A stretch of 64,000 bases of DNA from Brachynemurus nebulosus (GCA_035578155.1 JAPWDM010000001.1:10639543-10703542), one strand, 5' to 3'. Counted from the first letter of the stretch, positions 32,865-47,611 are shown. The notes: a model not told the origin generated them from the letters alone. Numbers and translations: made by a program.

Positions 32865-33322
32865 TATTTATAGTTTAATAAACTATTTTCCTCAATTTTT
32901 TTAATAGAAAATTCAAAAAAAATATTCGCGCCAGTGAAATATTAACACTTAATTCTTTATTTACAAATATAGTTGTCAATTGTCACTACAAAGATTCTTA
33001 TTAGTTGTTATGAATATTTATAATATTTATTCATGGCATTCTATGTCATAACATAGAAATTCACGTATATTATCCGAGTTTTATTTTTTATTTAACATAT
33101 TTTTATTCTTTAATTATTTTAAATCGATCGTGCAAAAAATATTATACAATACACGATGCGTTAAGTGCATTTACTGATCTCGAAAATTGCAAAAACTCGA
33201 CCCTGCGGGTCTCGTTTTCGCAACATTTTCTCGATCAGTAAAAGCAACTTACCGAACTTATATTGTAAAATACTATTAAAATGAACGGAATCGCAGGGGA
33301 ACACTTCCGTAACATTCCTTGT

Positions 33323-34261
33323 AAATAGTTCTCGAGACAACTCAAAATCAAGATAATGTTTCCAATTTGGAAGTTTTTTTAACGTAAATTACAAAAGTAG
33401 GTATTATATAGTTATATTTCTTCTAAATAATATTAAATAACACTAAAAAAATTAATTAAAAAAATCAAAATACCCAACTGCGTTCGAGGCGAATTAAAAA
33501 GATGAAAACATGATGAAATAGAAAAACAGAAAAATAAATATAAAAATAAAGTAGCGGAGGCCATACATATTGTAACAAGTTGAACAAAAGTATCTGATGC
33601 CTTCGACTGCTTTATACTTTTATCTATTTTTCTGTTTTTCTATATATCTTGTTTAAATGTTTGTTCTACATTTTTCCAGTGTATATTTAACACTATACAT
33701 ATTACTTTATATCATACATTAGTATCATATATGTCAATGATTTAAAACGATGCTGTTACGAAGAAAATGCTGATCTACACATTTTCTGTATACCTACATC
33801 AGCCAACGACTTTTTTTTATCCACTGGTAAAATACATTTGCCAGTATATAAATATCAACACACATAATTTTCAGAATTCTTCTTTAATAAGACAGTTTAG
33901 AAAATTTTAAAAAAAATTTCCCAATGTGCGACGTACACGCAGTAGGTCAGGGTTTCGTAATCAGTAGCTACATATTTTGTATTTGAACGATTTACCATAA
34001 AAATAGATAAATATTATATTCGACATATTTTATCAATCACTTTGCGGGTTACTATGGACAGAACCAGCCCGAAGTAGGTACAAATACTACATCGGACTAG
34101 ACTGCATGCTTATGAAGGCCCTGCGCCGCTAATTTATAATTATGACGATATTATCAATGAATTTGCAGTAAAACATGTAAAGAAATAAAAATTACACTAT
34201 TGTAACTACACTCTAGTAAGCCGCCTGGGAAACTGACGAATGTTTCACCTCAAGAATTTTA
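33323..34261. other. No gene; repeat shared with 5985-6185
   Basis: At about 33440-33665 a repeat (AATTAATTAAAAAAATCAAA ... ATCTGATGCC ... GACTGCTTTA) matches the interior of the 5395-6669 transposon. Otherwise nothing recognised. Confidence 0.65.
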
Positions 34262-35125
34262 TCTATACATATAATAGAATTGTAACGAGACCATTTCTGT
34301 ACATGGAATATTTTTTGAAAACTGTACTGGCACTGTAAATAGTTATCGATGTAGATATCAAAACAGCGATTTTTAGAATTTTTGTCTGTCTGTCTTTCTG
34401 TCTGTCTGTATGTCTGTCTGTGTCTTCACGCATCACGCAAAAAATATTGGACGGATTTTAATGAAATTTGGTATGATGATAACTTATTATCTGGGTCAAC
34501 ATCTAGGATACCTTTTACTCTGGGAAAATTTCTCATTCCCACTGGAAAATGGAAAAACTATTTTGAGCATGTGCACACATTAAGCAAAAACTGTTGGACG
34601 GATTTTAATAAAATTTGGTGAGGTGATAACTTATTACCTAGGGCAACATTTAAGATCCTTTTTACTCCGGGAAAAATGCCTCATTCCCACGGGAAAATCG
34701 AAAAACTATTTTGTGCATGTGCACGCGTTACGCAAAAACTATTGAACGGATTTTGATGAAATTTGGTGTGGTGATAATCTATTACTTGGGTCCACATTTA
34801 AGATACTTTTTACTCCGGGAAAATGTTCCATTCCCAGAGGAAAATGGAAAAACCATTATGAGCCTGTGCACAAATTGGGCGAAAACTATTTGATGAAATT
34901 TGGTGTGGTGATAACTTATTACTTGGGTCAACATTTAAGATACTTTTTACTCCGGGAAAATTCCTCATGCCCACGGGAAAATAGAAAAACGATTTTGAGC
35001 ATGTGCATGCATTACACAAAAATTATTATTCTTTGCAAGTTCTATATAATTATTACACTTATATAGGTACTTCTCATTGACTTTATAACAATGTTTTACG
35101 CGAACGACGTCGCGGGTACGACTAG
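34262..35125 (+). mobile_element. Non-autonomous Helitron, copy 1
   Basis: Begins TCTATACATATAATAGAA after an A and ends in CTAG before a T, the Helitron A^T insertion pattern. About 10 bp before the end CGCGA-ACGACG-TCGCG forms the required hairpin (35099-35114 area). The interior has a GTCT microsatellite (34384-34425) and four tandem units of about 148 bp starting GCAAAAACTATTG..ACGG (34437, 34584, 34732, 34879). No Rep/helicase gene. Confidence 0.85.
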
Positions 35126-35965
35126 TAAATAGATATAAACAGTCCTGTTTAAACAAAATGATTTACATCACAGCTTGATAGAATTATTTTTTACTTTGTA
35201 TCTGACAGATATTGTAGCATTTGTAGCCGACCTCTTTTTGGATTTACTTTATTTCCATAGCAAACACAACAGTTACGTTAAACATATTTGAGTCTTCTAG
35301 TTCACTTAAAAGAATATTTTTCTATGTTATTCATATGCAAGTATTTCTTAAGACATTTTTTCTCTTTTTGATATTTTGATTATACAATAGGTATATGTGT
35401 TAATTTTTTAATTATATTACTTATTTTTTGATAAAACCTTTGATAAAAAAAATTTTTATCGGCCCAAAAACGCACGTAGCGTTGACATAATAAAAATTAA
35501 ATTTCAATTAAATTGGCCACTATCTTTCATAAATATATTCCTTTCTTGAAATAGAAAAAGTAAATTCGATATTTTATATATTTTTAGTATAAAAATTCCC
35601 ATAAAAAAGAATTTATCGCCACGATTCGTTTAACTATTTATTATTATTTTTATTTTCTTTTTTAAATTATTTGCAAAAAAATTGCATAAAAAAAATAAAT
35701 AAATATAAAAAGAGAATTTATGTTTATGTACCAACGTCTAACATGTTATATATACGTGACGTAATAAAACATTCTTTTATAACTTCACTAAAATACTGTG
35801 CTGGTGGAGGTGCGGATAAGAATATACTACATGTCTCTCATAACATTTTTTTCTGTAATAAACTGCGAACGATGCAAACACAGTCATTATAGCCCTTAAA
35901 AATTTTGTTTGCTCTTAAAAATAAAAACAAGTCGTCAGGTGCAAGATGTACTTGCACGTATGGTG
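35126..35965. other. No supported gene
   Basis: AT-rich, short open frames only (for example 35671-35892), none recognised. Confidence 0.55.
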
Positions 35966-35973
35966 TTCCGTAC
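35966..35973. repeat. 8-bp target duplication TTCCGTAC, left
   Basis: TTCCGTAC, repeated exactly at 36455-36462 on the other side of the MITE. Confidence 0.95.
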
Positions 35974-36454
35974 TAGTGATGTCGGATGATTAATCGATTA
36001 ATCGGTTTAGTCGACTAATTTTGTTTCCATTTTTTTCATTTTTTAGTCGACTATTTTACGTTCGATTAAATGACTAAATTATGATTAATTTCTTTTTAAG
36101 TGACTAAAAACGATTAATTTAACAATTTTTCTGTATTATTTATTGACTTCAAAAAATGAAAACTAAAAAATTACCTAGTTGTATGATTTTTCACCTTTAT
36201 GTGATTAACACATTGTGATATCTCCATATATCTTTTTTTCTCAAAAGAAAAATATTAAACGTCAAAAATTAAATTTAAAAAAAAAAAACTCGTTTTTGAG
36301 AGTTACATAGGTTACGGCTATTCATGATTCGACTAAAAATTTAATCGATTAGTCGACTATTCTATGCTCGATATTTTCGACTAATGACTAATTTTGTCTG
36401 AAAAACAATTTTAGTCGATTAATCGACTAACTGCTCCTCGCCCGGACATCACTA
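35974..36454. mobile_element. hAT-type MITE, 481 bp
   Basis: Ends TAGTGATGTCGG and CCGGACATCACTA with a perfect 8-bp duplication outside, both diagnostic of hAT. Subterminal ATTAATCGATTAATCG and TTAGTCGACTA motifs are repeated in both halves. No transposase. Confidence 0.95.
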
Positions 36455-36832
36455 TTCCGTACTATCAGTTGTTGTGATGGATTTGATGTGATAGCATATG
36501 ACGCAGACAAAATGTTTCCCCTAACAAATATATTCCTGAAATAAATTATAATTCTTAATTTACGCTCATCAAAAAGAAATAGTGATGTTTAGTGAAGGTA
36601 TCAATGCACTTCGAACAAACGGACGCACACCAAAGTAATTCCGTTTTGCTAATTTTGGTAAAAAAAAAAATAGATACCGTCAATTTTTAGTAAAACATAA
36701 CATAGTCGTGTGAACTTGTGAACTGATATTTCGAGTTTTGCGACTAAAGACGAAAAGAAAAACGAATTTTAAAAATGATAACAATAAAAAATGTATGGCC
36801 TACAATTAGCGTATCCTATAGGGTAATTCCAT

Positions 36833-37236
36833 GGTCACTTACATTACAATTTGATTTAAAATTGGGATTAAAATCTTTTGAATTTTCGCATTTAATGAAT
36901 AAATCCACTAAAATTTAGTCAAATTAAATTGAATACGATTTGAAATTTTAAACAAAGAAAATCAAACAATAAAAAATTCATATAAACTGTTTTTATACAA
37001 GATAAAGTAGGTGGTCCCTTACATTACTCAAAAAGGAACATAATTTTTCATCTTGTACACAATGAGAATTTTTTGTTCTGTTTTGATAACAAACAGCTTC
37101 ATTTAAGTAAATTTAAGCAAGTAATGTTCAATAAATTATTTTAATAATAAATTTCGTAAAATATTATATATTTTTGATAAAAATGTAACTTTTACTCGGT
37201 CACTTACATTACACCTCTTTGGTCACTTACATTACA
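36833..37236 (+). repeat. GGTCACTTACATTAC motif, four copies
   Basis: GGTCACTTACATTAC at 36833, GGTCCCTTACATTAC at 37013, and GGTCACTTACATTACA at 37199 and 37221. All are in one orientation within otherwise AT-rich DNA. Confidence 0.7.
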
Positions 37237-37876
37237 GTCACTTTCAAACAAGTTTATTAAAAAGTAAGTAGTTTATTAGTTTGATTTTTTGGAAAATATG
37301 ATAGATAACAAAGATAAAAGTTTATTTTTAGTAATAAAAAAAACGTCTGTCGGTTTTGATAGCCTCCATTACTCGAATTCGTAGTTTGACAAAAAATCAA
37401 AATAATACTCAAAACGAGTATAATAATTATTTCAGCATAAAGAAAAAGGTAAATTTAGCTGTATTTTAATATTCATTTGAAAAAAATCACAAGCTACAGT
37501 ATTTTTTTTTATTAAGTAATAAATTGTTAAGCTAAATTTCCAAAATAAAAACAATTAAAGATAAAAAATAAAAAAAAAAACGTTGTATATCAGTGAATTA
37601 GTCTTTTGAGTATCAAATAGGCATGATTTTGATTAATTATTTTCATTTCTTAATTTTCCATTTTCTTAAAATTCCATCATTTCATCGAATTGCTCTATGT
37701 ATAGTTCAGGAGGAATCGGCGCATGAGTACCGAAAATTATTCCACCTCAATTTTTTTATGCGATCCTCTTCAAATTTCCCTACTGATGATATAAATGCAT
37801 GTTGCCATGGGGCAACCCCGGGCCATATTGTTTAAATCGAAATTATTTAAACAATTGCAAGGAATTGTTATTTTTC

Positions 37877-38263
37877 AACCGGACAAATTTATTTTATATT
37901 CTTTATTAAAATGCAAATAAAAAAGGTCCTATGACTTTTCACGATAAAGTTAATATTTTTAGAGATATGAATTTTTAAAGGTTCGAAAAATCTCAAATAT
38001 GGGTACTTTTGACCCATGAAAAATATGTTCAAAAAAATAAAAAAATAATAAAATAATAAAATATAAATAATATTTTTTTAAATTCTTTATACAATAGTTA
38101 ATAATATTGTTAATTTCGCGCGCTCACAAGTATGTGTCGCTTACCTTTAAGTATTTTTTCAACCGAGCAAATTTTTTTTATATTCTTTATTGAAATACAA
38201 ATAAAAAAGGTTCTATGACTTTTCACGATAAAGTTAATATTTCTAGAGATATGAATTTTTAGG
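37877..38263. repeat. Pair of ~100-bp direct repeats
   Basis: CAACCGGACAAATTTATTTT onward (37877-37980) recurs at 38160-38263 with a few changes, sharing CTATGACTTTTCACGATAAA and AGAGATATGAATTTTTA. Confidence 0.85.
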
Positions 38264-38369
38264 ATTTAGCTATTTTATTTACGGCACATTATGGCACAGG
38301 CGAGCACAATGCAGCAAAACATTTTTTTAAAAAAAAAAAAGAAAATATGAAGCTAAATTTATAAACATA

Positions 38370-40035
38370 TGACATATGACCAAAAAGTCGAAAACCGTTA
38401 TTTCATATTAAGCAACTTATTTCAATCAACGGTAGAAATGATTTCAAACTACAAGCATTTTATTTAAAATTAAAAAATTACTTCTAAAAACTTTTCTCTG
38501 ATGCTTAAGAAATTGACAGAATTATTTATGTGGGTCACATAGTAAAATCAAGTGGTCAGAGAACAACAGCAGTTCATATTACACGACTTAATGTTATTCC
38601 AACTAATGGCAGAAATGATTCCAGCATACAATAAATTTATTTCTAATTAAAGAATTGCGTTTAAACATTGCTATTATGCTTAAGAGGAGGGTAAGGTTTT
38701 AAAAGCGAAAAAAAGGCATATTTTTTTTCATGATTCTTTTTTTTTTGGAGATATGCTGGTTTATTTATTTCATATACAAGTTATAGTATAACATCTGAAG
38801 TATCTTTGAAAAAATTATCAATTACAAATATCAATAAATAAGTCCGTGACAGCGAATCTCCGGAGGTGACTCGAAAAAAAGTTGTTTTGCGGTGAACATC
38901 ATAACTCGGTACCGGATCATCCGAGACAAAAAAATCGAAATGCGTTTAAAAGGCGATATGTTTCCCTAGGGAGTCAGGAAGAGTTTTTTGTTGTTTTTTT
39001 TTTCGACTTTTTTACTTTTGGCAGCATTTTAAGAGAAAAACGCAATTTTTGCTAAAAATTTCGGTTAATTTGTTTTTAAAATTTGTGTTCGGTTAATTAT
39101 AAACTGGAAAAAAATAGCAAAAAAAAAACCTCGACCTGATTACCTGTTGATTTATATGTAGAAACAGTGTACAAAATTTCAAAAGAATCGGTGAAGTAGA
39201 TTTTGAGTTATGATGTTCACGAACTTCAAAAATGTTGTTTGGGAGAAAATGGATTTAAAGTTTTTTATATTTAAAAATCTAAGCATTAATAAAATGATAT
39301 AATTTTTTATACTTACGCGGGCAATTACAGTAAGTATTTGTTTTGTATAAGATTTGTAAGTACTTATAAAATTAAAGTAAATTTTATACTTACCAGGTAG
39401 GCACGTCGCGCAGCTACCAGGCAGGTATAAAAATCAAGCATGGGGGCCGATCGCTTGAAACGCTGTATCTTCATTAGTTTTGCTCGGATTTACTTGAAAT
39501 TTTGAAACAACACGCTCGACATGTTGTACATTCAGAAAAAAAATTTAAAAAAAATGCAAAAAAAAATTTAAAACCTTACCCCCCCCCCTTAAGAAAGTGT
39601 CAGTATTTATGTGAGTTACATGGTCGAACGAGTGGTTGCAAAACAACATTTCATATTACACAATCAAATGTTGTTCGAACTAACAATGGAAATGATTCCC
39701 GGCTGCAAAAGTTCTATTTAAATTTAAAGAACTGTTATTAACCATTTCTGTACTGCTTAAGAAAGCTTCGATATTTCTCTGAATTACATTATGATCCACG
39801 TGATCGGAAAACGACATTTCATATTACACAACCCAATGTTATTCCAATTGATGGTGGAAATGATTTCAAGCTATAAGAATTCAATATAAAATTAAGGAAT
39901 TGCTTTTAAACTTTTCTCTAATACCTAAGTGTCAGTATTTATGTGACTTATAGGATCGACCAAGTCGTCGGAACACGACATTTCATATTACACGACCAAA
40001 TGTTATTCCAATTGACGGAGGAAATGATTCCAGTA
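38370..40035. repeat. Satellite array, unit ~170 bp, five units, interrupted
   Basis: Units share TTTCATATTACAC(A/G)A, ATGTTATTCCAA(T/C), GGAAATGATT and end TGCTTAAGAAA. Unit-end TTAA marks at 38505, 38680/39589, 39757 and about 39926 give periods of 175, 168 and 169 bp. A TTAA MITE splits the second and third units. Confidence 0.8.
38684..39588. mobile_element. TTAA-flanked MITE inserted in the satellite
   Basis: Ends GAGGAGGGTAAGGTTTTAAA and TTTAAAACCTTACCCCC, flanked by TTAA at 38680-38683 and 39589-39592. Neighbouring satellite units show the uninterrupted TGCTTAAGAAA, i.e. the empty target. 905 bp, no transposase; the interior has further inverted phrases such as GTGAACATCATAACTC and GAGTTATGATGTTCAC. 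Confidence 0.9.
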
Positions 40036-40171
40036 CAAAAATAGAAAATTTTCGGGGTTATACCGCGCAAACTCGCGACTCAAAAATATCGTACATAAAG
40101 ATCTTCATTATATTATACTTGTTGCATAAATAGCTATTTTAGTAGAATCCAATAATTCAATAACTTGGAAT
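40036..40171. other. Short spacer
   Basis: Nothing recognised. Confidence 0.6.
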
Positions 40172-40520
40172 AGGGTTGGGCTGGGTAAAAAAAGACACTG
40201 CTCGAGCGGGGTAAAAAAAATACATACTTATATTAAACTCAACAGTGTTAAATTCAAAAAATAAAAAATATTACAACAAAATACATTAGTATTTTAAGCT
40301 GTCTGGGCCAAAAAATTATTTTTGGAACGGGCTTTATAACATAAAAAAATTTCCTCCCAAACCTCTGTTATTCATGAGAGAAAAACTTTCATTCCGCGAC
40401 GATAAACTTTTTCAGTAAGTCAAAAATCTGATAAGATAGAGTGCTGTATTTTTTTCTTGTTATTCTACATGCTTTAGTAATGTAAAGTACAAAGTTTTAT
40501 TTAAATGGTCCGACTGCTTG

Positions 40521-42390
<1,870 letters not shown>

Positions 42391-43310
42391 ATATGTTAAA
42401 AAAAAGAAAAAAGTGGGGTAAAAAAAAAGACAAAACAAGGGGTTAACATTTAGAAAAATTAAAGATTATTGACAAGGATTTTCATTTTAAAACTAGATAA
42501 TGGCATGTTCATGTATATTTTATGGATTAGAAAAATACTGATTCTTCAATAAAACAATTTTTTTGTTAGTGAGCAGACGGTTTTCATAGATATCAATATT
42601 TCAGCTCATTCGAAAATTTGTATTTTTGACCCATGAAAATTTATTTATGTTTTTATAATGTATAACTATGCTTTACTGCACATATTTAATATTTTTAACT
42701 CATTCATAGATTATTTTGATTTATTTTTTTACTTTATATAAAGCGGTGTAAAAAAAAAAGACAGCCTCAAATTAGCATATTTGGTTTTTTAATGAGCTAC
42801 AATAATTTTTTTATTAGTTGTAGGTACGTTTGTGAAATAAAAACTGTTTTAATATTTAAAGTTCAGAGAAATTTCCTGTGAGTCAAGCTTTTGCATCAGT
42901 TAACTTTTTCTGACTTTTCTTACTGCTTAATCTTAGCTAAAGTTTTTGGTAAAATACGTAAAATTTAAATATATCTATAAAAAATTTTGTAGTAGAGATA
43001 GAGTTGTGAAATAAAAAGTGTGGTACTGCTAAATTTTTTACCCTTCCAATCATGTACTTGCAGTATCTATTAGTTAGAGGTCTGTCTTTTATTTACCCTC
43101 CACTGTCTTTTTTTTACCCCACTTGGCGGGTAAAAAAAAGGCAAGGTTTTTATTTTTTTATAGATTTATGCCATTCGCTTGAGTGAAAAAACAGACAAAA
43201 TCTTAAAATACAAACAATTTAACATCATACAGTATTTTTTTTTGCCTAAAAATTCAAATATTTTCTACATGAAAATTTTGATTTTGTCTTTTTTCTACCC
43301 CACCCAACCG

Positions 43311-44331
43311 TATATTAATTAAATAAAATTATTAAAATTCTGATAAAAACGGATTTTTAAAATTGAATTCCAGAGATAAAATTACCATTAATAAAATAAT
43401 TTGTTAATGCCAACAATAAATTTCAACGTTTTCATTTAATATCTCCATTTCAATCATTTCACTCACAAAGAACCAACACATTATACACATATATCATCAT
43501 ATTAATGAAATATTATCGAAACCTTATAAAATCTCTAATATATATAATTTAACTGATAGCATATTATTTTATAAAGCATATTGTATTGTGAAAATACATA
43601 TAATATTTCATTTATTTGTCTGATGAAAAGTCAATAAGCGAATAAAAAACGTATGGTTAATTTTATTTGAGAAAAACATAATTATTATGTGCTCATTTAT
43701 ATTTTAGTAGCTGCTTCTGACAGTTCAGAAGAATTATGAAAAGTTGTATTAAATTTATTTTAAAAAAAGCTTCCTCATTTTCTCGAAATAGAAAATTTTG
43801 TAATTATACACAAAACTGTAGTTAACGCCAAGTAAACTCTACACCACACATACAGTGCCTATCAAAAAGAGTTTGTAACATCCTGAAAAGTTTTTATAGT
43901 CGAATCAAAATAATGTAACTTGAGGAATTTTCTACAGAAACTTGAGAGGAATTCAATTTCTGTAATTTACATAAATAAAAGGTATAGTTATTCTTCTACT
44001 GGCTAATATTTTTTCATTTTGCGACCCTAAAACATTAATTATATCATCGGTGCCAGCACTCAGTCGAATTCAAGATATTTTGGCGCTACTACGCCAAAAT
44101 GCGCCACTGTTTCTGCGTCAGTGCATCGTCGTGAATCTTCACGCTTTGCACGGATTTAGGTAGGTACTATTTTCATTGTTTATAATAAATGCATATAAAT
44201 AATCGAAAATTTAAAAATGGTTCAATTTTTTTTAGACTAGGTTAATTTTATACAAAATTTATATATAAAATAACATAACTTTAAGATTTTTAACAGATAT
44301 ATGGTAGGGGTTCAATTTCAACAGGGCCCGC
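43311..44331. other. No supported gene
   Basis: AT-rich. A small hairpin TTTTGGCGCTACTACGCCAAAA lies near 44078-44100. Nothing else recognised. Confidence 0.55.
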
Positions 44332-44654
44332 TCCAGGGGGGGCAATCCAGGCATTGGTCCGGGGCGACAAATTTTAAGGGCGGGATTTTTGTAAATTTTT
44401 GTAAAAAGAGGGTGATATTTTAGAAGTTACGAGGCCAACAAAAAAAATTTGCCCGGGGTAGTAAATTATAGCAAATTAAAAGGGGCGGGTTTTTTATAAA
44501 ACCCGTAAAGCAAAAAAAAAGGTCGTCAGTGTAAAAAAGGAAAAGAGGGCGGCATTTTTATACCCAACGACCAGAAAAAAAAGTCACCGATTTTGGTACC
44601 GGGGCGAGATTTTCCCCTTTTGCCCGGGGCGGCGTAAAGGCTAGAGTGGGCGCT
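44332..44654. mobile_element. GC-rich TIR element, CAGGGCCCGCTCCAG / CAGCGCCCACTCTAG ends
   Basis: Ends CAGGGCCCGCTCCAGG and (in complement) CAGCGCCCACTCTAGC. The interior has GGGGCG, CCCGGGG and GGCGGGATTTTTGTAAA words and is much richer in G+C than its flanks. The CAG..CTG ends suggest hAT, but the flanks show no clean 8-bp duplication. Fragments of similar type may lie at 48712-48775 and 55715-55735. Confidence 0.6.
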
Positions 44655-44802
44655 GATATCAATAATTTGCACAAATAGAATGTTTTAAAATTTGAAAAAA
44701 TTGAAAACACTCAATTCTTATGTCTAAATCTAGTCACTGTGAAATAAGCACTGATCACTAATCTCAACTGGCATAATTTTCACATATTTATACATAATTA
44801 TA

Positions 44803-45136
44803 CAGGGTGTAAAACAAATAACTTTCGTCCTTTTGTGGGGTGAATCATAGCACTCTGTAGACACTAAAACCGCAGCAATTTTTTCGGAATTAACAGTCGC
44901 GTCACCCCTCAAAAGGATAAGAGTTATTTTCTTTACATCCTGTATATAATATTTATACACACATACATATATGTATGTGTGTATATATTATATACAGGGT
45001 GTAAAGGAAATAACTCTTATCCTTTTGAGGGGTGACGCGACTGTTAATTCCGAAAAAATTGCTGCGATTTTAGTGTCTACAGGGTGCTATGAGTCACCCC
45101 ACAAAAGGACGAAAGTTATTTGTTTTACACCCTGTA
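44803..45136. mobile_element. Two CAGGGTG MITEs head to head
   Basis: Copy one (44803-44942) begins CAGGGTGTAAAACAAATAAC and ends TTACATCCTG; copy two (44994-45134) is its reverse complement, nearly identical. About 50 bp of TATA/ACATACATAT palindromic DNA lie between them. Both contain TCCTTTTGAGGGGTGACGCG in opposite directions. Open frames over these copies are not genes. Confidence 0.85.
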
Positions 45137-46098
45137 TAATACTTACTGTTGTCCGTGGTTTCGCTGGCATAATTTCAGTAATGAAAAAAAAAGGAATAAT
45201 CCTGCCCATTGTATTGGATTTTGGTTAACATTTGATTAATTTATTTCCAAATAACTATATGATAAAAAGAACATAAACCTAGTAGGTCCCTGTGTATTTC
45301 TTGTGGAGATACTGACACTCAGAAAACGGTCATATCTCGAGAACGGTTTGGAATTTTAAACCTCCGTTAGTTTTTTTCAATTCATACGCCAATTTTTCCA
45401 GTATTCTTGCCTCATTATCCTTCCCTCATCATTTTTCTTTTCTTGTTGCTATCTACTACAATTTTCTCCAAACAATTCGAGACAGATAAATACATAAATA
45501 AAGTCCATATTTCATTCGTACATATTAAAATTCCAAAACATTAATTATTATAGCAACTCAGTCGTAAAAATCACTGGTAATCATGCAATAATTCAAAATA
45601 TTTAACGTTTAAACAAATACAAATCTATTAATATTCTGAACATTTATTTCATTTTAACGAAATAAGAAACAAGGATATAATATTTTAATATACTAGATAT
45701 GTATATATAAAACATAAATTATAGAATAAAGCTCGAAATATTTTACATTATAGAAATTTTAAATCTCCCCGTGAGATTTATTTAATAAAGACATAATATA
45801 ACCTCCGGTATGATTTTCTAAGTAAAAAATTACAATTATTCTATTATTCTTTACCTGTTCAAAATTTGATGGAGGCAGGAAGTAAAAACCAAATCACTGC
45901 TGTTTACAAAAATATTCATAGGAGTACCTATGTATGGTATGTAACGTCAGATTCCTGTTTGAGAACTTTTCTGAATTTTTCTGATCATAACAATAAATTG
46001 CTAAATTATTTAATAGATCTAAAAGTATTAGGGGGTTACCTACGTGGGTTTGAAAATTTTAAAAGACTCATTTTTTTTATTATTATTATCTAATCTAA
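45137..46098. other. No supported gene
   Basis: AT-rich with short open frames (one at 45866-46093) that I do not recognise. Confidence 0.5.
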
Positions 46099-46726
46099 TC
46101 TATACATATAATAAAACTGTAACGAGACCATTTCTGTACTATAGTTATCGATGTAGAAATTAAAACAGCGATTTTTAAAATTTTTGTTTGTCTGTTTGTC
46201 CGTCTGTCTGTCTGTCTGTCTACCTGTCTGTCTGTTTACGCATCACCCAAAAACTATTGGATGGATTTTAATGATATTTGGTACGATGATAACTTATTAC
46301 CTGGGTGAACATCTAGGATACTTTTTATTCCGGGAAAATGTCTCATTCCTACGGGAAAATATAAAAACTTTGTACGGTGATAAGTTATTGCCTGGGTCAA
46401 CATCCAAGATTCTCTTTACACCGGGAAAATGTTTCATTCCCACGGGAAAATAGAAAAACTATTTTGAGCATGTGCACACATTACGCAAAAACTAGTGAAC
46501 GGATTTTGATGAAATTTGGTGTCGTGATAGCCTATTACCTGCGTTAACTTTTTATTACGGGAAAATGTTTCCTTCCCTCGGGAAAATACAAAAACCATTT
46601 TGAGCATGGGCATGCATTACGCAAAAACTATTTTTCTATGCAAGTTCTGTATAATTATTACACTTATATACTTCTCATTGAGTTTATAACAATGCATTGC
46701 GCGAACGACGTCGCGGATACAGCTAG
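46099..46726 (+). mobile_element. Non-autonomous Helitron, copy 2
   Basis: Begins TCTATACATATAATAAAACT after A and ends GCTAG before T. The hairpin CGCGA/TCGCG lies just upstream of the end. Same family as 34262-35125 but shorter, with fewer internal ~148-bp units and a longer clean GTCT run. Confidence 0.85.
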
Positions 46727-47600
46727 TAGTACAATATGTCTAGAATATTCCATTAAAGTTCTAAGTCAATCGGAGTAAAAATCTAGGAGAGAGAGTCTTT
46801 AGGAATTCCCCTCATTTGGAGAGATTGGCCTCTACTTAAAACTTTCATCGCATTTTTCTCAAAACACTATTTTTGACGGCGGTGTTCACGATTTCTCAAA
46901 GATTAATGTATCGATTTTATTAAAATTTTGCACATTTTGAAGGTTTTTTCTTCGATTACAACTAATTTTACAAGGTTATACCTACGGAAAATTGTATCAA
47001 AAATTGAACTATTTTGTATACAACCCTACCAAAAATTCAAATTTCAATTTTTTTTTTTAGAATTTTTCGCTAAACTACTAGCTATACTTATCTACGAACA
47101 GAAAAAATTTAGTTTTTTAGTTTCCAATAAAACTATTATGAGTTATCTTGACTACCACGGGGGCAGTTTCTTTCAGGGGTCTCTGAAAACCAGGTCTCAC
47201 TGGCTGAATTTCCCAAATATTTGGACGAAAATTTTTTGAAATATTGTTGAAATGTTGCTCTTTCATGTGCTTAACATTTTGAATAAAATAATTTATATAA
47301 CTATTATAAAAAAAAAAAAGAATAAAGAAAATAAAGAAAGAAAATATGTCACCTCTTAAAGATGTTCTGAATTTTTAGTTCAAAGGTTCGATAATAACTC
47401 AGATACCCTTTCAGTAAAAATCATTTTAGATTAATTGTTTTAAGAATCTACAATTATTTTATGTTTATATTTAAAAAACAAATAAATTTCATAAGATTTC
47501 ATCATTCTTAAATATAATTTATTAATTTAAAAAAAAAGCCATTTATAATTTACAGAATTGTAAACAAAAGAAAAATTACAATTATTAAAACAAACACAAA
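46727..47600. other. No supported gene
   Basis: A 103-codon frame at 46928-47239 starts with TTG and is not recognised. Otherwise AT-rich. Confidence 0.5.
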
Positions 47601-47611
47601 CCTTTAATCGA

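Larger units (their letters stand above)
30358..33322. mobile_element. Palindromic element split by a nested insertion
   Basis: ACAAGGAATGTTACGGAAGT at 30358 pairs with its complement ending at 33322. The left arm resumes at about 31571 (TAGTATTTTACAATATAAG) and pairs through to a centre near 32428, where CACGATCGTGCAAAATATA folds on itself. Arms also contain a shorter palindrome, GACCCGCAGGGTC. Arms have several differences, so this is older than the large palindrome. Each arm carries a small open frame. Confidence 0.8.

Noticed and set aside
34382..35156. Several frames of 60-79 codons in the Helitron (also 46184-46453)
   Set aside because: Translations of the GTCT microsatellite and the ~148-bp internal units; none resembles Rep/helicase.
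44730..45228. Two similar frames of 76 and 85 codons
   Set aside because: They are the two head-to-head MITE copies read in opposite directions.
46928..47239. 103-codon frame
   Set aside because: Starts with TTG, low-complexity Phe/Lys content, no recognised domain.
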